NCBI RefSeq assembly: GCF_003259505.1
Contig: NZ_QLLK01000002.1
Coordinates: 195,387 to 259,386 of the forward strand
DNA: 64,000 nt
Direction of reading: 5' to 3'
From: Algoriphagus yeomjeoni
GTDB lineage: Bacteria > Bacteroidota > Bacteroidia > Cytophagales > Cyclobacteriaceae
Part shown: piece after piece, positions 34,195-42,814 of the stretch
Numbering within the stretch: the first letter of the stretch is position 1
Layout: each line of letters begins with the position of its first letter
Notes under the pieces: model-generated
The model's input: the letters and a program-made list of their open reading frames with translations, nothing else
What the model was told of the DNA's origin: nothing
The model's database searches: none
Program-made: the position numbers and the translations under genes

Positions 34195-35343
34195 TTAGAA
34201 TTTTATGTTCTGCAATTTGTCCAAAGCTATAAAAAGGTCTTTATTTTCCTTTGCGAAGCAAAAACGAAGAATTTTATGGTCCTTCTTATCTGAAAAAAAC
34301 ACCGATATAGGAATGCTAGCTACACCAATTTCTTTGGTTAATCTAACTGCTAAATCGTAGTCGTATTCCTGAGAAAGATGGCCATACGACACCATTTGAA
34401 AAAAGCTTCCCTGAGCCGGAGTAAATTTAAAGGAGGTTTCCTTCAATCCTTCGCAGAATAAATCCCGCTTTTCTTGATAAAAATCAGGCAAGGTCAAATA
34501 CCGAGATGGCTCAGCCAAGAAATCTGCTAAAGCATATTGTAGAGGAGTTGCTGTACTAAAGGTCAAAAACTGGTGGACTTTTCTAAATTCATCTGTGAGT
34601 TGCGGGGGGGCCAAACAGTAGCCGATTTTCCATCCAGTCACATGAAAAGTCTTGCCAAAAGAACCGCAGACAAATGTTCTTTCCCTCAAAAGCGAATTTG
34701 TCAATAGCGATAAGTGTTTTCTTCCATCAAAAGTGATGTGCTCATAAACCTCGTCACTTACGACATATATATCTTTATCCTGAATCAATTCAGCAAGTGT
34801 ATTAAGATCTTTGGTTGTCCATACATAGCCACTTGGATTGTGAGGAGTATTGACCATAATCAAGCGAGTCCTATCCGTGATTGCTGATTTCACTCTATTC
34901 CAATTCACTGAAAAATCTGGCATTTCCAACGGTACAAAGACAGGTTTCCCGCCATTCAACTCAACAGCCGGAGCGTAAGAATCATACGCAGGATCAAATA
35001 AAATCACTTCATCCCCAAGCTTCACCACTGCAGACACTGCAGCATAAAGAGCCTCAGTCGCTCCAGAAACAACAGTCACTTCAGTTTCTGAATCCAGTTT
35101 AACTCCGTAAACCAACTTAGTTTTTTCAGCTATTCTCTCACGAAAAATAGGGATCCCGCTCATAGGCGCGTACTGATTATGTCCTGCTTTCATGTATTTG
35201 GTCACCAAGTCCAACAATTCAGGGTCACAATCAAATCCAGGAAATCCTTGGGAAAGGTTAATTGCTCCACAGTCAGAAGCAAGCTTGGACATTACAGTAA
35301 AAATCGTCGTCCCTACATTGGGCAGTTTGGATGAAATAGGCAT
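34195..35343 (-). CDS. PLP-dependent aminotransferase (methionine aminotransferase/YbdL-like)
   Basis: The 382-residue fold-I enzyme has NLSQGFPGFDCDPEL near the front, the substrate-binding MVNTPHNPSGYVW, the PLP contacts SDEVYEHITFDG, and the Schiff-base Lys in CGSFGKTFHVTGWKIGYC. The FxxDxx and SFGKTFHVTGWK pattern is that of YbdL/kynurenine aminotransferase-like enzymes, which transaminate methionine from 2-keto-4-methylthiobutyrate or aromatic substrates. A TAGTTTTG sequence four bases before the ATG on the minus strand may be a -7 element giving an almost leaderless transcript. Confidence 0.87.
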   Translation of the reverse strand: MPISSKLPNVGTTIFTVMSKLASDCGAINLSQGFPGFDCDPELLDLVTKYMKAGHNQYAPMSGIPIFRERIAEKTKLVYGVKLDSETEVTVVSGATEALYAAVSAVVKLGDEVILFDPAYDSYAPAVELNGGKPVFVPLEMPDFSVNWNRVKSAITDRTRLIMVNTPHNPSGYVWTTKDLNTLAELIQDKDIYVVSDEVYEHITFDGRKHLSLLTNSLLRERTFVCGSFGKTFHVTGWKIGYCLAPPQLTDEFRKVHQFLTFSTATPLQYALADFLAEPSRYLTLPDFYQEKRDLFCEGLKETSFKFTPAQGSFFQMVSYGHLSQEYDYDLAVRLTKEIGVASIPISVFFSDKKDHKILRFCFAKENKDLFIALDKLQNIKF

Positions 35344-35389
35344 AGGTCAAAACTATTGATTTTGAGTTAGTATTTTTTGATTGATTTCA

Positions 35390-35516
35390 TTTCCCGCAGA
35401 TTTGCGCAGAAAAATAGCGCTGACTTACGTAGATTTTTTCGATAAAAAGTTCTTACCTATCTGACTAATAGATCTGCGGGAATCTGAGAACCTTATCAGC
35501 GAGAATCTGCGGGAAA
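35390..35516. repeat. CCCGCAGATT-type intergenic repeats
   Basis: The 327-base gap carries TTCCCGCAGATTTGCGCAGA (35391-35410) and inverted copies ATCTGCGGGAA near 35472 and 35504, a widespread intergenic repeat type in Bacteroidota. No gene is seen in the gap. Confidence 0.6.
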
Positions 35517-35619
35517 AAAGCGGAGAATTATATCAAACCACCTACCATAATTTTCAAACTTGACCCTTGTCTATTGTCAATTGAACTTTGAATAGTGATC
35601 ATTTAAAGGCATTTTTAAC

Positions 35620-35627
35620 TACTTTTG
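35620..35627 (+). promoter_or_regulatory. -7 element of the arginase gene
   Basis: TACTTTTG fits TAnnTTTG, 43 bases before the ATG. The -33 region is weak. Confidence 0.35.
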
Positions 35628-35670
35628 CCTCGCTTTAGCCAACCCAATATAACTTTAACTACTGCTAAAA

Positions 35671-36621
35671 ATGCGTGATATAATACTAGTAGAAGTACGA
35701 TCAGAGATTGCCGCTGGAACCCGCGGAGCCAGTTTGGGGATTGATGCTTTGAAAATTGCCAGCCTGGACAAGAAGTCTGATTTTTTCACACAGTTTGATC
35801 CGATCAACGTTCCTGATGCGAATAATTACTTGTGGAAGGGAAACAATTTCCCTTATGCTAAATACATCGATGGAGTTTATCAGGTATTGAAAAATGTCTA
35901 TTCCACCATCGAGTCACTAAGGATGGAAAAGAAATTCCCTATCGTTTTAGCTGGGGATCATAGCACTGCGGCAGGAACGATCATGGGTATAAAAGCCGCA
36001 GATCCTGATAAGCGTTTAGGGGTTATTTGGATCGATGCGCATGCTGATTTACATACCCCTTTCACGACTCCTTCTGGAAATATGCATGGAATGCCTTTAG
36101 CGATGGTGGCACAGCTGGATAACATGGATTGTCAAGTGAATGAACCATCTGAAGAGACTTTGGCATTTTGGAAACGTATAAAAACCATAGGTGGAGAATC
36201 TCCTAAAATAAATCCCAGTGATATTGTATTTATCACTGTTCGTGATACTGAAGCACCAGAAGATCATTTAATCAAAAACTACGGTATCAAAAACTTTAGT
36301 ACTAAAGAAGTAAGACAAAAAGGAATAGATCAGATAGCTACTGAAGCATTGGAGTCGCTGAAAAACTGTGATCAAATCTATATTTCCTTTGATGTGGATA
36401 GTTTGGATAGCTCGATCTCCGTGGGAACCGGGACACCTGTCCCTGATGGACTGACGGTGGAGGAAGCGATAGAACTCAACGTCAAACTCATTCAAGACAA
36501 ACGTGTTTGTTGCTGGGAGATCGTGGAAGTAAATCCTACGCTAGACTCTGAGAACGTGATGGCCGAAAACGCTTTTGAAGTCCTCGAAGCGACTACTAAA
36601 AGTTTGGTAGATAATTTTTGA
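35671..36621 (+). CDS. Arginase-family ureohydrolase
   Basis: The 316-residue protein has the binuclear manganese motifs of the family: AGDHSTAAG (His), WIDAHADLHTP (DxHxD) and SFDVDSLDSS (DxDxxD). The SGNMHGMPLA stretch is the arginase form, whose Asn and His contact the amino-acid end of arginine, so arginase is favoured over agmatinase. It would release urea and ornithine from arginine. The arginine decarboxylase 2 kb away competes for the same substrate; both could feed polyamine synthesis. Formimidoylglutamase is less likely. Confidence 0.85.
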   Translation: MRDIILVEVRSEIAAGTRGASLGIDALKIASLDKKSDFFTQFDPINVPDANNYLWKGNNFPYAKYIDGVYQVLKNVYSTIESLRMEKKFPIVLAGDHSTAAGTIMGIKAADPDKRLGVIWIDAHADLHTPFTTPSGNMHGMPLAMVAQLDNMDCQVNEPSEETLAFWKRIKTIGGESPKINPSDIVFITVRDTEAPEDHLIKNYGIKNFSTKEVRQKGIDQIATEALESLKNCDQIYISFDVDSLDSSISVGTGTPVPDGLTVEEAIELNVKLIQDKRVCCWEIVEVNPTLDSENVMAENAFEVLEATTKSLVDNF

Positions 36622-36629
36622 TTTTACTT

Positions 36630-37154
36630 TACCACAGTGGTCACAGAGGTTAGCACGGAGAGCACAATGATCATTTTTATCCTTATTTTAATTGGGAAAA
36701 ATCTATAGATAGACGATGGATAGATATGACTTGACCTTTGAAAATGATCTTGCAACCAAGGTAATTGGAATCGCTATGGAAGTTCACACGCAGTTAGGAC
36801 CCGGATTATTAGAAAATGCCTACAAACAAGCATTAGCTTATAAACTTAGAAATGAAGGACTTTCTATTGAAGTTGAAAAAAAGATGCCATTGATTATTGA
36901 TGGAGCAGAACTAGAAAATGGCTACTGCATTGACATTTTAGTGGAAAGTAAGCTAGTTTTGGAGTTGAAAGCTGTGGAAAGAACTACAGATATTCACTTT
37001 GCCCAAACACTCAATTATGTCAAACTTGGAAAATTCAAACTTGGATTATTGATTAATTTCAATGTACCTAGACTTAAACTGGGTATTAGAAGAGTCATAA
37101 ATACTAAATAATTTCATGGTGGCCTCTGTGTTGCCCTTTGTGCCCTCCGTGGTA
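36630..37154. repeat. Inverted ACCAC...GAGAGCAC repeats flanking the GxxExxY gene
   Basis: A 36-base sequence at 36630-36665 and its imperfect inverted copy at 37119-37154 stand immediately before and after the GxxExxY gene. Both belong to the common CACAGAGG/CACGGAG intergenic repeat type. Confidence 0.6.
36716..37111 (+). CDS. GxxExxY protein
   Basis: The 131-residue protein carries the family's name motif in GPGLLENAYKQAL, preceded by IGIAMEVHTQLG, with later LELKAVERTTDIHFAQTLNYVKL. The ELKA and preceding Asp residues recall a PD-(D/E)xK nuclease fold, which I believe has been proposed for this family, but activity is not established. Such genes are scattered, often in many copies per genome. 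Here the gene is bracketed by inverted repeats, suggesting independent mobility. It reads toward argS with a 51-base gap. Confidence 0.85.
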   Translation: MDRYDLTFENDLATKVIGIAMEVHTQLGPGLLENAYKQALAYKLRNEGLSIEVEKKMPLIIDGAELENGYCIDILVESKLVLELKAVERTTDIHFAQTLNYVKLGKFKLGLLINFNVPRLKLGIRRVINTK

Positions 37155-37162
37155 GAATAAAC

Positions 37163-38953
37163 ATGAACATACAAGAATCAATACATAACGGCATTCAACT
37201 TGCCTTTCAGAATATTTTCAACCACGACTTGCCTTTGGAGCAGATCAGCCTCGCTCCTACGCGGAAGGAATTTGAAGGAACTTATACCTTCGTAGTTTTC
37301 CCTTACCTGAAAGTATCCAAAGCAACTCCTGAAGCAACAGCCAATCTGATCGGTGAATACCTGAAAGAAAACGTGGCGGAAGTTGCCGGTTTCAATGTGG
37401 TGAAAGGCTTCCTGAATCTGGAACTCAACAACATGATTTGGGTGGATGTCTTCCAAAAGCTTTTTGCTAATGAAAACATAGGCCAACTCCCTGCAAATGG
37501 TCAAAAAGTGATGGTGGAATACTCTTCCCCGAACACCAATAAACCGCTTCACCTGGGTCACCTAAGAAATAACTTTTTGGGCTTTTCTGTAGCAAACATT
37601 CTGGAGGCAAATGGGTACGAAGTCATCAAAGCCAATTTGGTAAATGACCGCGGAATTCATATTTGTAAGTCCATGGTGGCCTATCAGCATTTTGGCAATG
37701 GAGAAACTCCTGAATCTTCTGGTCTAAAAGGCGATCATTTGGCAGGAAAGTATTATGTGATCTTTGACCAGAAGTACAAAGAACAAATTGCTGAACTCAC
37801 GGAGAAAGGACAATCTGAAGATGAAGCAAAAAAGAATGCACCGCTCTTCTTAGAAGCACAAGAAATGCTTCGCAAGTGGGAAGCTAATGATAAGGAAGTT
37901 GTTTCGCTGTGGAAGCAAATGAATACCTGGGTTTATGCTGGTTTCGAAAAAACTTACCAGCGCATGGGCGTTAGCTTTGACAACTATTATTACGAGTCAG
38001 ACACCTATCTGTTAGGAAAGGACATAGTAAGTGAAGGCTTGGAAAAAGGCGTATTTTTCAAAAAGGAAAATGGCTCAGTCTGGGTGGACTTAACTGATGA
38101 AGGACTAGACGAAAAGCTGGTTCTTCGTGGAGACGGAACTTCTGTTTACATCACCCAAGATATGGGAACGGCTGATCTGAAATATGATGATTTTGGAATT
38201 AGCAAGTCTGTATATGTTGTTGGTAATGAGCAGGATTACCACTTTGATGTATTGTTTAAGATCATGAGAAAATTGGGCAGACCATACGGCGAAGGTTTGT
38301 ATCATTTGTCCTATGGAATGGTAGATCTTCCTACAGGCAAAATGAAGTCCCGCGAGGGAACTGTGGTAGATGCCGACGACCTGATGCAGGAAATGGTCGA
38401 TACAGCCGCACAGCACACAAAGGAGTTAGGTAAAATCGATGGATTCAATGAGGCCCAAGCCACTGAGCTTTATGAAACACTTGGAATGGGAGCTTTGAAA
38501 TACTTCTTGCTGAAAGTCGATCCTAAGAAACGCATGCTTTTCAACCCTCAGGAGTCTATAGAATTTCAAGGAAATACTGGTCCTTTTATTCAGTATTCAC
38601 ATGCTCGAATAGCATCTATCCTAAGAAAGGCCGAACAAATTGGTGTTGATTACAAACAAGCGGACTTCTCTTTAGTTAGTACAATTGAAGATTCAGAATC
38701 GAGCCTAATTTATCTGCTTAATGATTTTGAAAAGAAAATTTCCCAAGCTGGATTGGATTATTCTCCAGCAATTTTAGCACAATACCTTTTCGATTTAGCG
38801 AAAGAATACAATAGATTCTATGCAGATCTTCCTATATTTCTTGAAAATGACTCATCAATTCTTGCTTTCCGAGTAGCACTCTCAGGTCATACTGCAAAGA
38901 CACTGAAAAAAGGAATGCAGTTGCTTGGAATCACTGTACCTGACCGAATGTAA
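37163..38953 (+). CDS. argS: Arginyl-tRNA synthetase
   Basis: The 596-residue class I enzyme charges tRNA-Arg. The N-terminal Add-1 domain (about 1-110) leads to the signature PLHLGHLRN (HIGH type) and the catalytic Rossmann fold. GKMKSREGTVV takes the place of KMSKS, and the alpha-helical anticodon-binding DALR domain occupies about 470-596 (IQYSHARIASILRKA). Length and domain order are normal. It is essential and argues for a chromosomal location. Confidence 0.96.
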   Translation: MNIQESIHNGIQLAFQNIFNHDLPLEQISLAPTRKEFEGTYTFVVFPYLKVSKATPEATANLIGEYLKENVAEVAGFNVVKGFLNLELNNMIWVDVFQKLFANENIGQLPANGQKVMVEYSSPNTNKPLHLGHLRNNFLGFSVANILEANGYEVIKANLVNDRGIHICKSMVAYQHFGNGETPESSGLKGDHLAGKYYVIFDQKYKEQIAELTEKGQSEDEAKKNAPLFLEAQEMLRKWEANDKEVVSLWKQMNTWVYAGFEKTYQRMGVSFDNYYYESDTYLLGKDIVSEGLEKGVFFKKENGSVWVDLTDEGLDEKLVLRGDGTSVYITQDMGTADLKYDDFGISKSVYVVGNEQDYHFDVLFKIMRKLGRPYGEGLYHLSYGMVDLPTGKMKSREGTVVDADDLMQEMVDTAAQHTKELGKIDGFNEAQATELYETLGMGALKYFLLKVDPKKRMLFNPQESIEFQGNTGPFIQYSHARIASILRKAEQIGVDYKQADFSLVSTIEDSESSLIYLLNDFEKKISQAGLDYSPAILAQYLFDLAKEYNRFYADLPIFLENDSSILAFRVALSGHTAKTLKKGMQLLGITVPDRM

Positions 38954-38966
38954 TTATGAACTCAAA

Positions 38967-39018
38967 CATGACTCCAAAGTCACATATTTATTCGGTTTTA
39001 GACCATGCGAGATTCCAT
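38967..39018 (+). repeat. 52-base intergenic element, copy 2
   Basis: Same length and end sequences as the element at 28941-28992. Directly after it, 39025-39040 is a perfect 16-base palindrome (CCCCGAAT/ATTCGGGG). Confidence 0.55.
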
Positions 39019-39068
39019 AGCCAGCCCCGAATATTCGGGGTGACCCTAAAAAATCAAAATATACCCAC

Positions 39069-39656
39069 ATGAAAAATTTATTATTCCTTGGCTGTTTTTT
39101 ATTCCTAATGAGTGCCTACTCTATCAGCAAAACTCATGTTTTAAAAGCTAAAAACACCTCTATAACCAAAGAAACTATGGCACCATCATTTTATGAATTC
39201 ACCATGAAAGACTTGAATGGAGATGTCGTTGATTTTAGCAACTTCAAAGGAAAGAAAGTGATGGTAGTCAATGTCGCTTCTAAATGTGGCTACACACCTC
39301 AATACGAAGAATTACAGAAACTTTATGCCGAGCATAGTGACAAAATCGTCATTTTAGGCTTTCCTGCAAATAATTTTGGAGGTCAAGAACCAGGGTCCAA
39401 CGAGGAAATTAAATCTTTCTGCTCTGAGAATTATGGCGTTACATTCCCCATGTTTGAGAAAGTATCAGTGAAAGGATTCGATAAACATCCGATTTACAGA
39501 TGGCTAACAGACGCAAATTTAAATGGCTGGAACAACGAAGAGCCAAGCTGGAATTTCTGCAAGTACATCCTAAATGAAAAAGGCGAACTTATCAACTATT
39601 TTCCTTCCAAAGTATCACCATTGGATCAGGAAATTCTAGATCTAATCAACGCTTAA
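39069..39656 (+). CDS. Glutathione peroxidase-family protein with N-terminal hydrophobic segment
   Basis: The 195-residue protein has the GPx fold: peroxidatic Cys in NVASKCGYTPQYEELQ, Gln in GFPANNFGGQEPG and the Trp/Asn in SWNFCKYILN. Cys replaces selenocysteine; such enzymes usually use thioredoxin and reduce lipid or organic peroxides. About 20 hydrophobic residues at the start (MKNLLFLGCFLFLMSAYS) form a signal peptide or anchor, so it probably acts in the periplasm. It is followed 19 bases later by menA. Confidence 0.9.
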   Translation: MKNLLFLGCFLFLMSAYSISKTHVLKAKNTSITKETMAPSFYEFTMKDLNGDVVDFSNFKGKKVMVVNVASKCGYTPQYEELQKLYAEHSDKIVILGFPANNFGGQEPGSNEEIKSFCSENYGVTFPMFEKVSVKGFDKHPIYRWLTDANLNGWNNEEPSWNFCKYILNEKGELINYFPSKVSPLDQEILDLINA

Positions 39657-39675
39657 TAAGAAGATTTCCGACTGA

Positions 39676-40596
39676 GTGAAACAAGCCATTCAAACAAAAA
39701 AAGAAGCCTGGCTCCATGCGGTCAGGCTTCGTACATTACCACTAGCCCTAGCTAGCATCTTTGCAGGTTCATTTTTGGCAGTATATAAGCAAGTTTTCCG
39801 CTGGGAGATCTTATTACTAGCTTCATTGACCACCATATTTTTGCAAATACTCTCAAATCTTTCCAATGACTATGGAGACACCATTCATGGGGCTGACCAT
39901 CAAGAACGTCAGGGTCCTATGCGGGCGGTCCAATCTGGTTTAATTTCTTTACCTGAAATGAAAAAGGCGATGTATCTTTTTGGGATATTAGCCTTAGTAT
40001 CAGGTTTACTTTTACTCTATTTTGCGATTCAGGATTGGGTACTTTTCGGGATATTCTTGGGATTAGGCTTGGTCGCTATTTGGGCGGCTATTTCATATAC
40101 CTCAGGAAATAATCCATACGGCTATGCAGGATTAGGAGACATTTCGGTATTTCTTTTCTTTGGATTGCTGGGTGTTTTTGGCACCTTTTTCCTCCATAGT
40201 TTGGATTGGGACAACTCCATAATTTGGATAGGAATTGCATTGGGACTTTTCAGCACAGCTGTTCTGAATATCAATAATATCCGGGATATAGAATCAGACA
40301 CTACAGCGGGAAAAAAATCTATTCCCGTGAGAATAGGTAGAAAAGCTGCCAATATTTACAATTGGATTTTGATTTTGGGGGGTAACTATTGCTTGTTGGT
40401 ATTTGCCTTTATCACCAAAGAATGGACTTCTTTATTGGCATTGGCACTTTTCCCACTAATGATCCGGATTGGTATTAATGTGCAAAAAGGTAAAGATTCG
40501 CAGTCGATTGATCCCAACTTGAAAAAAATGGCACTCAGCACCTTGGTTTGGGTGATATTATTCGGAATTGGTTTAGTTTTTTTAGGAAAAAGGTAA
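39676..40596 (+). CDS. menA: 1,4-dihydroxy-2-naphthoate polyprenyltransferase
   Basis: The 306-residue UbiA-family membrane enzyme attaches the isoprenoid chain in menaquinone synthesis. It starts at GTG 39676. Two Asp-rich motifs bind Mg-diphosphate: NLSNDYGDTIHGADH and NNIRDIESDTTAGKKSIPVRIG. About eight or nine hydrophobic helices follow. The pattern is typical for MenA of Bacteroidota, where menaquinone is the respiratory quinone. It closely follows the peroxidase gene and may be co-transcribed. Confidence 0.93.
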   Translation: MKQAIQTKKEAWLHAVRLRTLPLALASIFAGSFLAVYKQVFRWEILLLASLTTIFLQILSNLSNDYGDTIHGADHQERQGPMRAVQSGLISLPEMKKAMYLFGILALVSGLLLLYFAIQDWVLFGIFLGLGLVAIWAAISYTSGNNPYGYAGLGDISVFLFFGLLGVFGTFFLHSLDWDNSIIWIGIALGLFSTAVLNINNIRDIESDTTAGKKSIPVRIGRKAANIYNWILILGGNYCLLVFAFITKEWTSLLALALFPLMIRIGINVQKGKDSQSIDPNLKKMALSTLVWVILFGIGLVFLGKR

Positions 40597-40658
40597 ACAA
40601 AGTCCTTTTCTATTCTTTTAAATAAAGGTAATTTGGGGTTAACCAATTTAACTTGACC

Positions 40659-41510
40659 ATGACTAAAATACTCGTCCCTTTCGATTTCTCAGAACAAGCC
40701 CAGAATGCGCTTGATTTCTCGACTGCCATAGCCAGCAAATTCGATAGTGTAGAAATTTCTATTTTAAATGTAGTAGAAGTCCCTTCCGGGTCTGGCATGG
40801 GCACAATGGGTGGAGGGGAAATGATGCCTGAAATGGAAAATCAGATTTTTTTCATAGAGCTGATAAATCGCCGCAAAGAGCAGTTTAAAGAGTTGGAGCA
40901 AAAATATAAAGAGAGCAACTTTTCATTTTCCACTAAAATCGTTTTAGGAAATGCTTTTAAAAATATTTCCTCGTCTATCATTGAAGAAGATCCAGACTTG
41001 GTCATCATGGGGTCAAAAGGCAGTAGTGGGCTTGAGGAAATATTGATTGGAAGCAATACGGAAAAAGTGGTGAGAACAGCCCATTGTCCGGTGGTTACTG
41101 TCAAAGCTGCTACTGATCCAACTAAATTTAAGAAGATCGTATTTGCAAGTGACTTCAAAGAAAATCAAGATGAGCTGGCATCTCGGCTAAAAACCCTTCA
41201 AAAATGGTTTGATGCAAATCTTTATCTTGTGGTTATCAATACTCCTGGGAATTTTGAAACGACTCGAAGATCAGCATCACGAATCAAGAGGTTCGTAAAT
41301 AAGTATGAAATAGAACATGCTGTTGCAGAGATTTACAATTCAAATTCCGAGGAAGAAGGAATTGTGGAGTTTGCGGAAGATGTAGATGCAGATCTGATTG
41401 CAATGGCGACTCACGGTCGTACCGGCCTTATTCATTTATTTACAGGATCTATCGCAGAAGATGTGGTAAATCACGCCAAGCGACCAGTATGGACATTTAA
41501 AGTAAAATAA
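40659..41510 (+). CDS. Universal stress protein with two UspA domains
   Basis: Start is the ATG at 40659 (283 residues); a TTG two codons earlier is less likely. Two tandem Usp domains are present, the first beginning TKILVPFDFSEQAQNALDFS and the second KKIVFASDFKENQDEL. Each ends with a nucleotide-loop motif: VIMGSKGSSGLEEILIGSNTEKVVRTAHCPV and AMATHGRTGLIHLFTGSIAEDVVNHAKRPV, where G-x2-G-x9-G(S/T) can hold ATP. It probably acts in the cytoplasm during stress; the precise role is unknown. A terminator lies after it. Confidence 0.92.
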   Translation: MTKILVPFDFSEQAQNALDFSTAIASKFDSVEISILNVVEVPSGSGMGTMGGGEMMPEMENQIFFIELINRRKEQFKELEQKYKESNFSFSTKIVLGNAFKNISSSIIEEDPDLVIMGSKGSSGLEEILIGSNTEKVVRTAHCPVVTVKAATDPTKFKKIVFASDFKENQDELASRLKTLQKWFDANLYLVVINTPGNFETTRRSASRIKRFVNKYEIEHAVAEIYNSNSEEEGIVEFAEDVDADLIAMATHGRTGLIHLFTGSIAEDVVNHAKRPVWTFKVK

Positions 41511-41528
41511 AACAAGAATTAATTAAAG

Positions 41529-41556
41529 AATACCTACTCTTCGGGGTGGGTATTTT
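41529..41556 (+). terminator. Terminator after the universal stress gene
   Basis: AATACCTACTC pairs with GGGGTGGGTATT through a short loop (two wobbles), followed by TTTTC. It ends nine bases before the next ATG, so it could also shape the SUI1 gene leader. Confidence 0.6.
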
Positions 41557-41564
41557 CATTTGAT

Positions 41565-41918
41565 ATGGCGAAAAAAAATAACGATTGGAAAAAGCGAGAT
41601 GGAGTTGTCTATTCAACTAGCGATGATTTTGAGTTTCAAACTGAAGATGAAGGAAGCGAAGAAACACTTGCCCCAAATCAACAGAATTTGAAAATTTTAC
41701 TTGATAAAAAAGCCCGCGCAGGCAAGAAAGTCACTCTCATAGAAGGGTTCATAGGAAGTGAGGACGACTTGAAAGAGCTGGGAAAAATGCTAAAAAACAA
41801 ATGTGGCGTTGGCGGTTCAGCTAAAGAAGGAGAAATCCTCATTCAGGGAGATCATCGGGATAAAGTAGTCCAAGTGCTTCAGTCAGCAGGATACAAGGCA
41901 AAGAAGTCAGGAGGATAA
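41565..41918 (+). CDS. SUI1/eIF1-like translation factor (YciH type)
   Basis: The 117-residue protein has a disordered acidic first third and a SUI1 domain from about 45: [67 protein letters not shown]. Bacterial YciH relatives bind the ribosome and affect start-codon fidelity, mainly under stress. It follows the universal stress gene and converges with the transglutaminase gene 11 bases later. Confidence 0.92.
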   Translation: MAKKNNDWKKRDGVVYSTSDDFEFQTEDEGSEETLAPNQQNLKILLDKKARAGKKVTLIEGFIGSEDDLKELGKMLKNKCGVGGSAKEGEILIQGDHRDKVVQVLQSAGYKAKKSGG

Positions 41919-41929
41919 TCCTCCTTAGA

Positions 41930-42814
41930 TTACTCCACCTCTTCCAAATTCCTCACATCCACACTCACCTTCATCTCCTGTTTACTTCCACTATAGACAA
42001 TTCCTTTGAGAGGTGTGACATCTGCAAAATCACGACCTACAGCAACTCGGATATGCTTATCATTTACCAATAGGTTATTAGTAGCATCAAACTCAATCCA
42101 TTCATGGCCAGGAACGTAGATGGCAATCCAAGCATGCGAAGCATCTGCTCCTATCATTTTCGGTTTGCCTGGAGGTGGTAAAGTCTCCAAATAACCGCTG
42201 ACATAGCGGGCGGACAAACCTAGCACCCTTAAGCACGCTAAGGAGAAATGTGCGAAATCCTGACAAACCCCCTTTTTGTGCTTGAACACTTTCTCCAGTG
42301 GCGTACTGATATCAGAGAATCCCGGGGTAAAAGCAAAGTCATTGAATATTCGTGTATTCAAGTCTAGCATTGCTTCCATGATCGGCCTTCCCGGCGTAAA
42401 AGATTCTAAAGCATAGTCACCTATCCCATCTATGAAGTTCACATGCTTTGACTCCAAGTAATATTGTCGAACATCGGTCGAGGTCTTTGTGGTATGAAGC
42501 AACGCGACCACTTTTTCCCAAGGCATTGTTTCATCCGGCTTGACCGAAACCCAAGATGGAGAAGAGAGCTCAACAACACTTTTAGAGGTCACGGTGAGAT
42601 TCTTGTGTGATCTTTCCACAGAAAAATAAAGGTACTTATTTCCGAAAAAATCAACCCGCTCAATCTCGGTACTTGGCTTTGGACTGATCTCGCAAAGGTA
42701 TTCTTCAACATTCTGAAAAGGAAGATCTGGCGGAATCTGGAACATCAAATTGTGACAGAGCACCGCAGGAAAATCGTAAATATAATTTGTGATATGTGTG
42801 ACCTTATACCTCAT
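41930..42814 (-). CDS. Transglutaminase-like cysteine protease-fold protein
   Basis: The 294-residue protein starts with a small beta-rich N-terminal domain (RYKVTHITNYIYDFPA; bacterial transglutaminase-like N-terminal) followed by the core with the catalytic triad C184 (KGVCQDFAHF), H227 (DASHAWIAIY) and D243 (WIEFDATNN). No signal peptide is seen. It is the last gene of a three-gene operon and overlaps the ATP-grasp gene by four bases. In this conserved neighbourhood it may cleave or transfer peptides made by the partners; substrate unknown. Confidence 0.9.
   Translation of the reverse strand: MRYKVTHITNYIYDFPAVLCHNLMFQIPPDLPFQNVEEYLCEISPKPSTEIERVDFFGNKYLYFSVERSHKNLTVTSKSVVELSSPSWVSVKPDETMPWEKVVALLHTTKTSTDVRQYYLESKHVNFIDGIGDYALESFTPGRPIMEAMLDLNTRIFNDFAFTPGFSDISTPLEKVFKHKKGVCQDFAHFSLACLRVLGLSARYVSGYLETLPPPGKPKMIGADASHAWIAIYVPGHEWIEFDATNNLLVNDKHIRVAVGRDFADVTPLKGIVYSGSKQEMKVSVDVRNLEEVE

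Noticed and set aside
36716-37111. GxxExxY protein as antitoxin or toxin of a pair
   Set aside because: No second small gene overlaps or adjoins it on the same strand; the next gene is argS.
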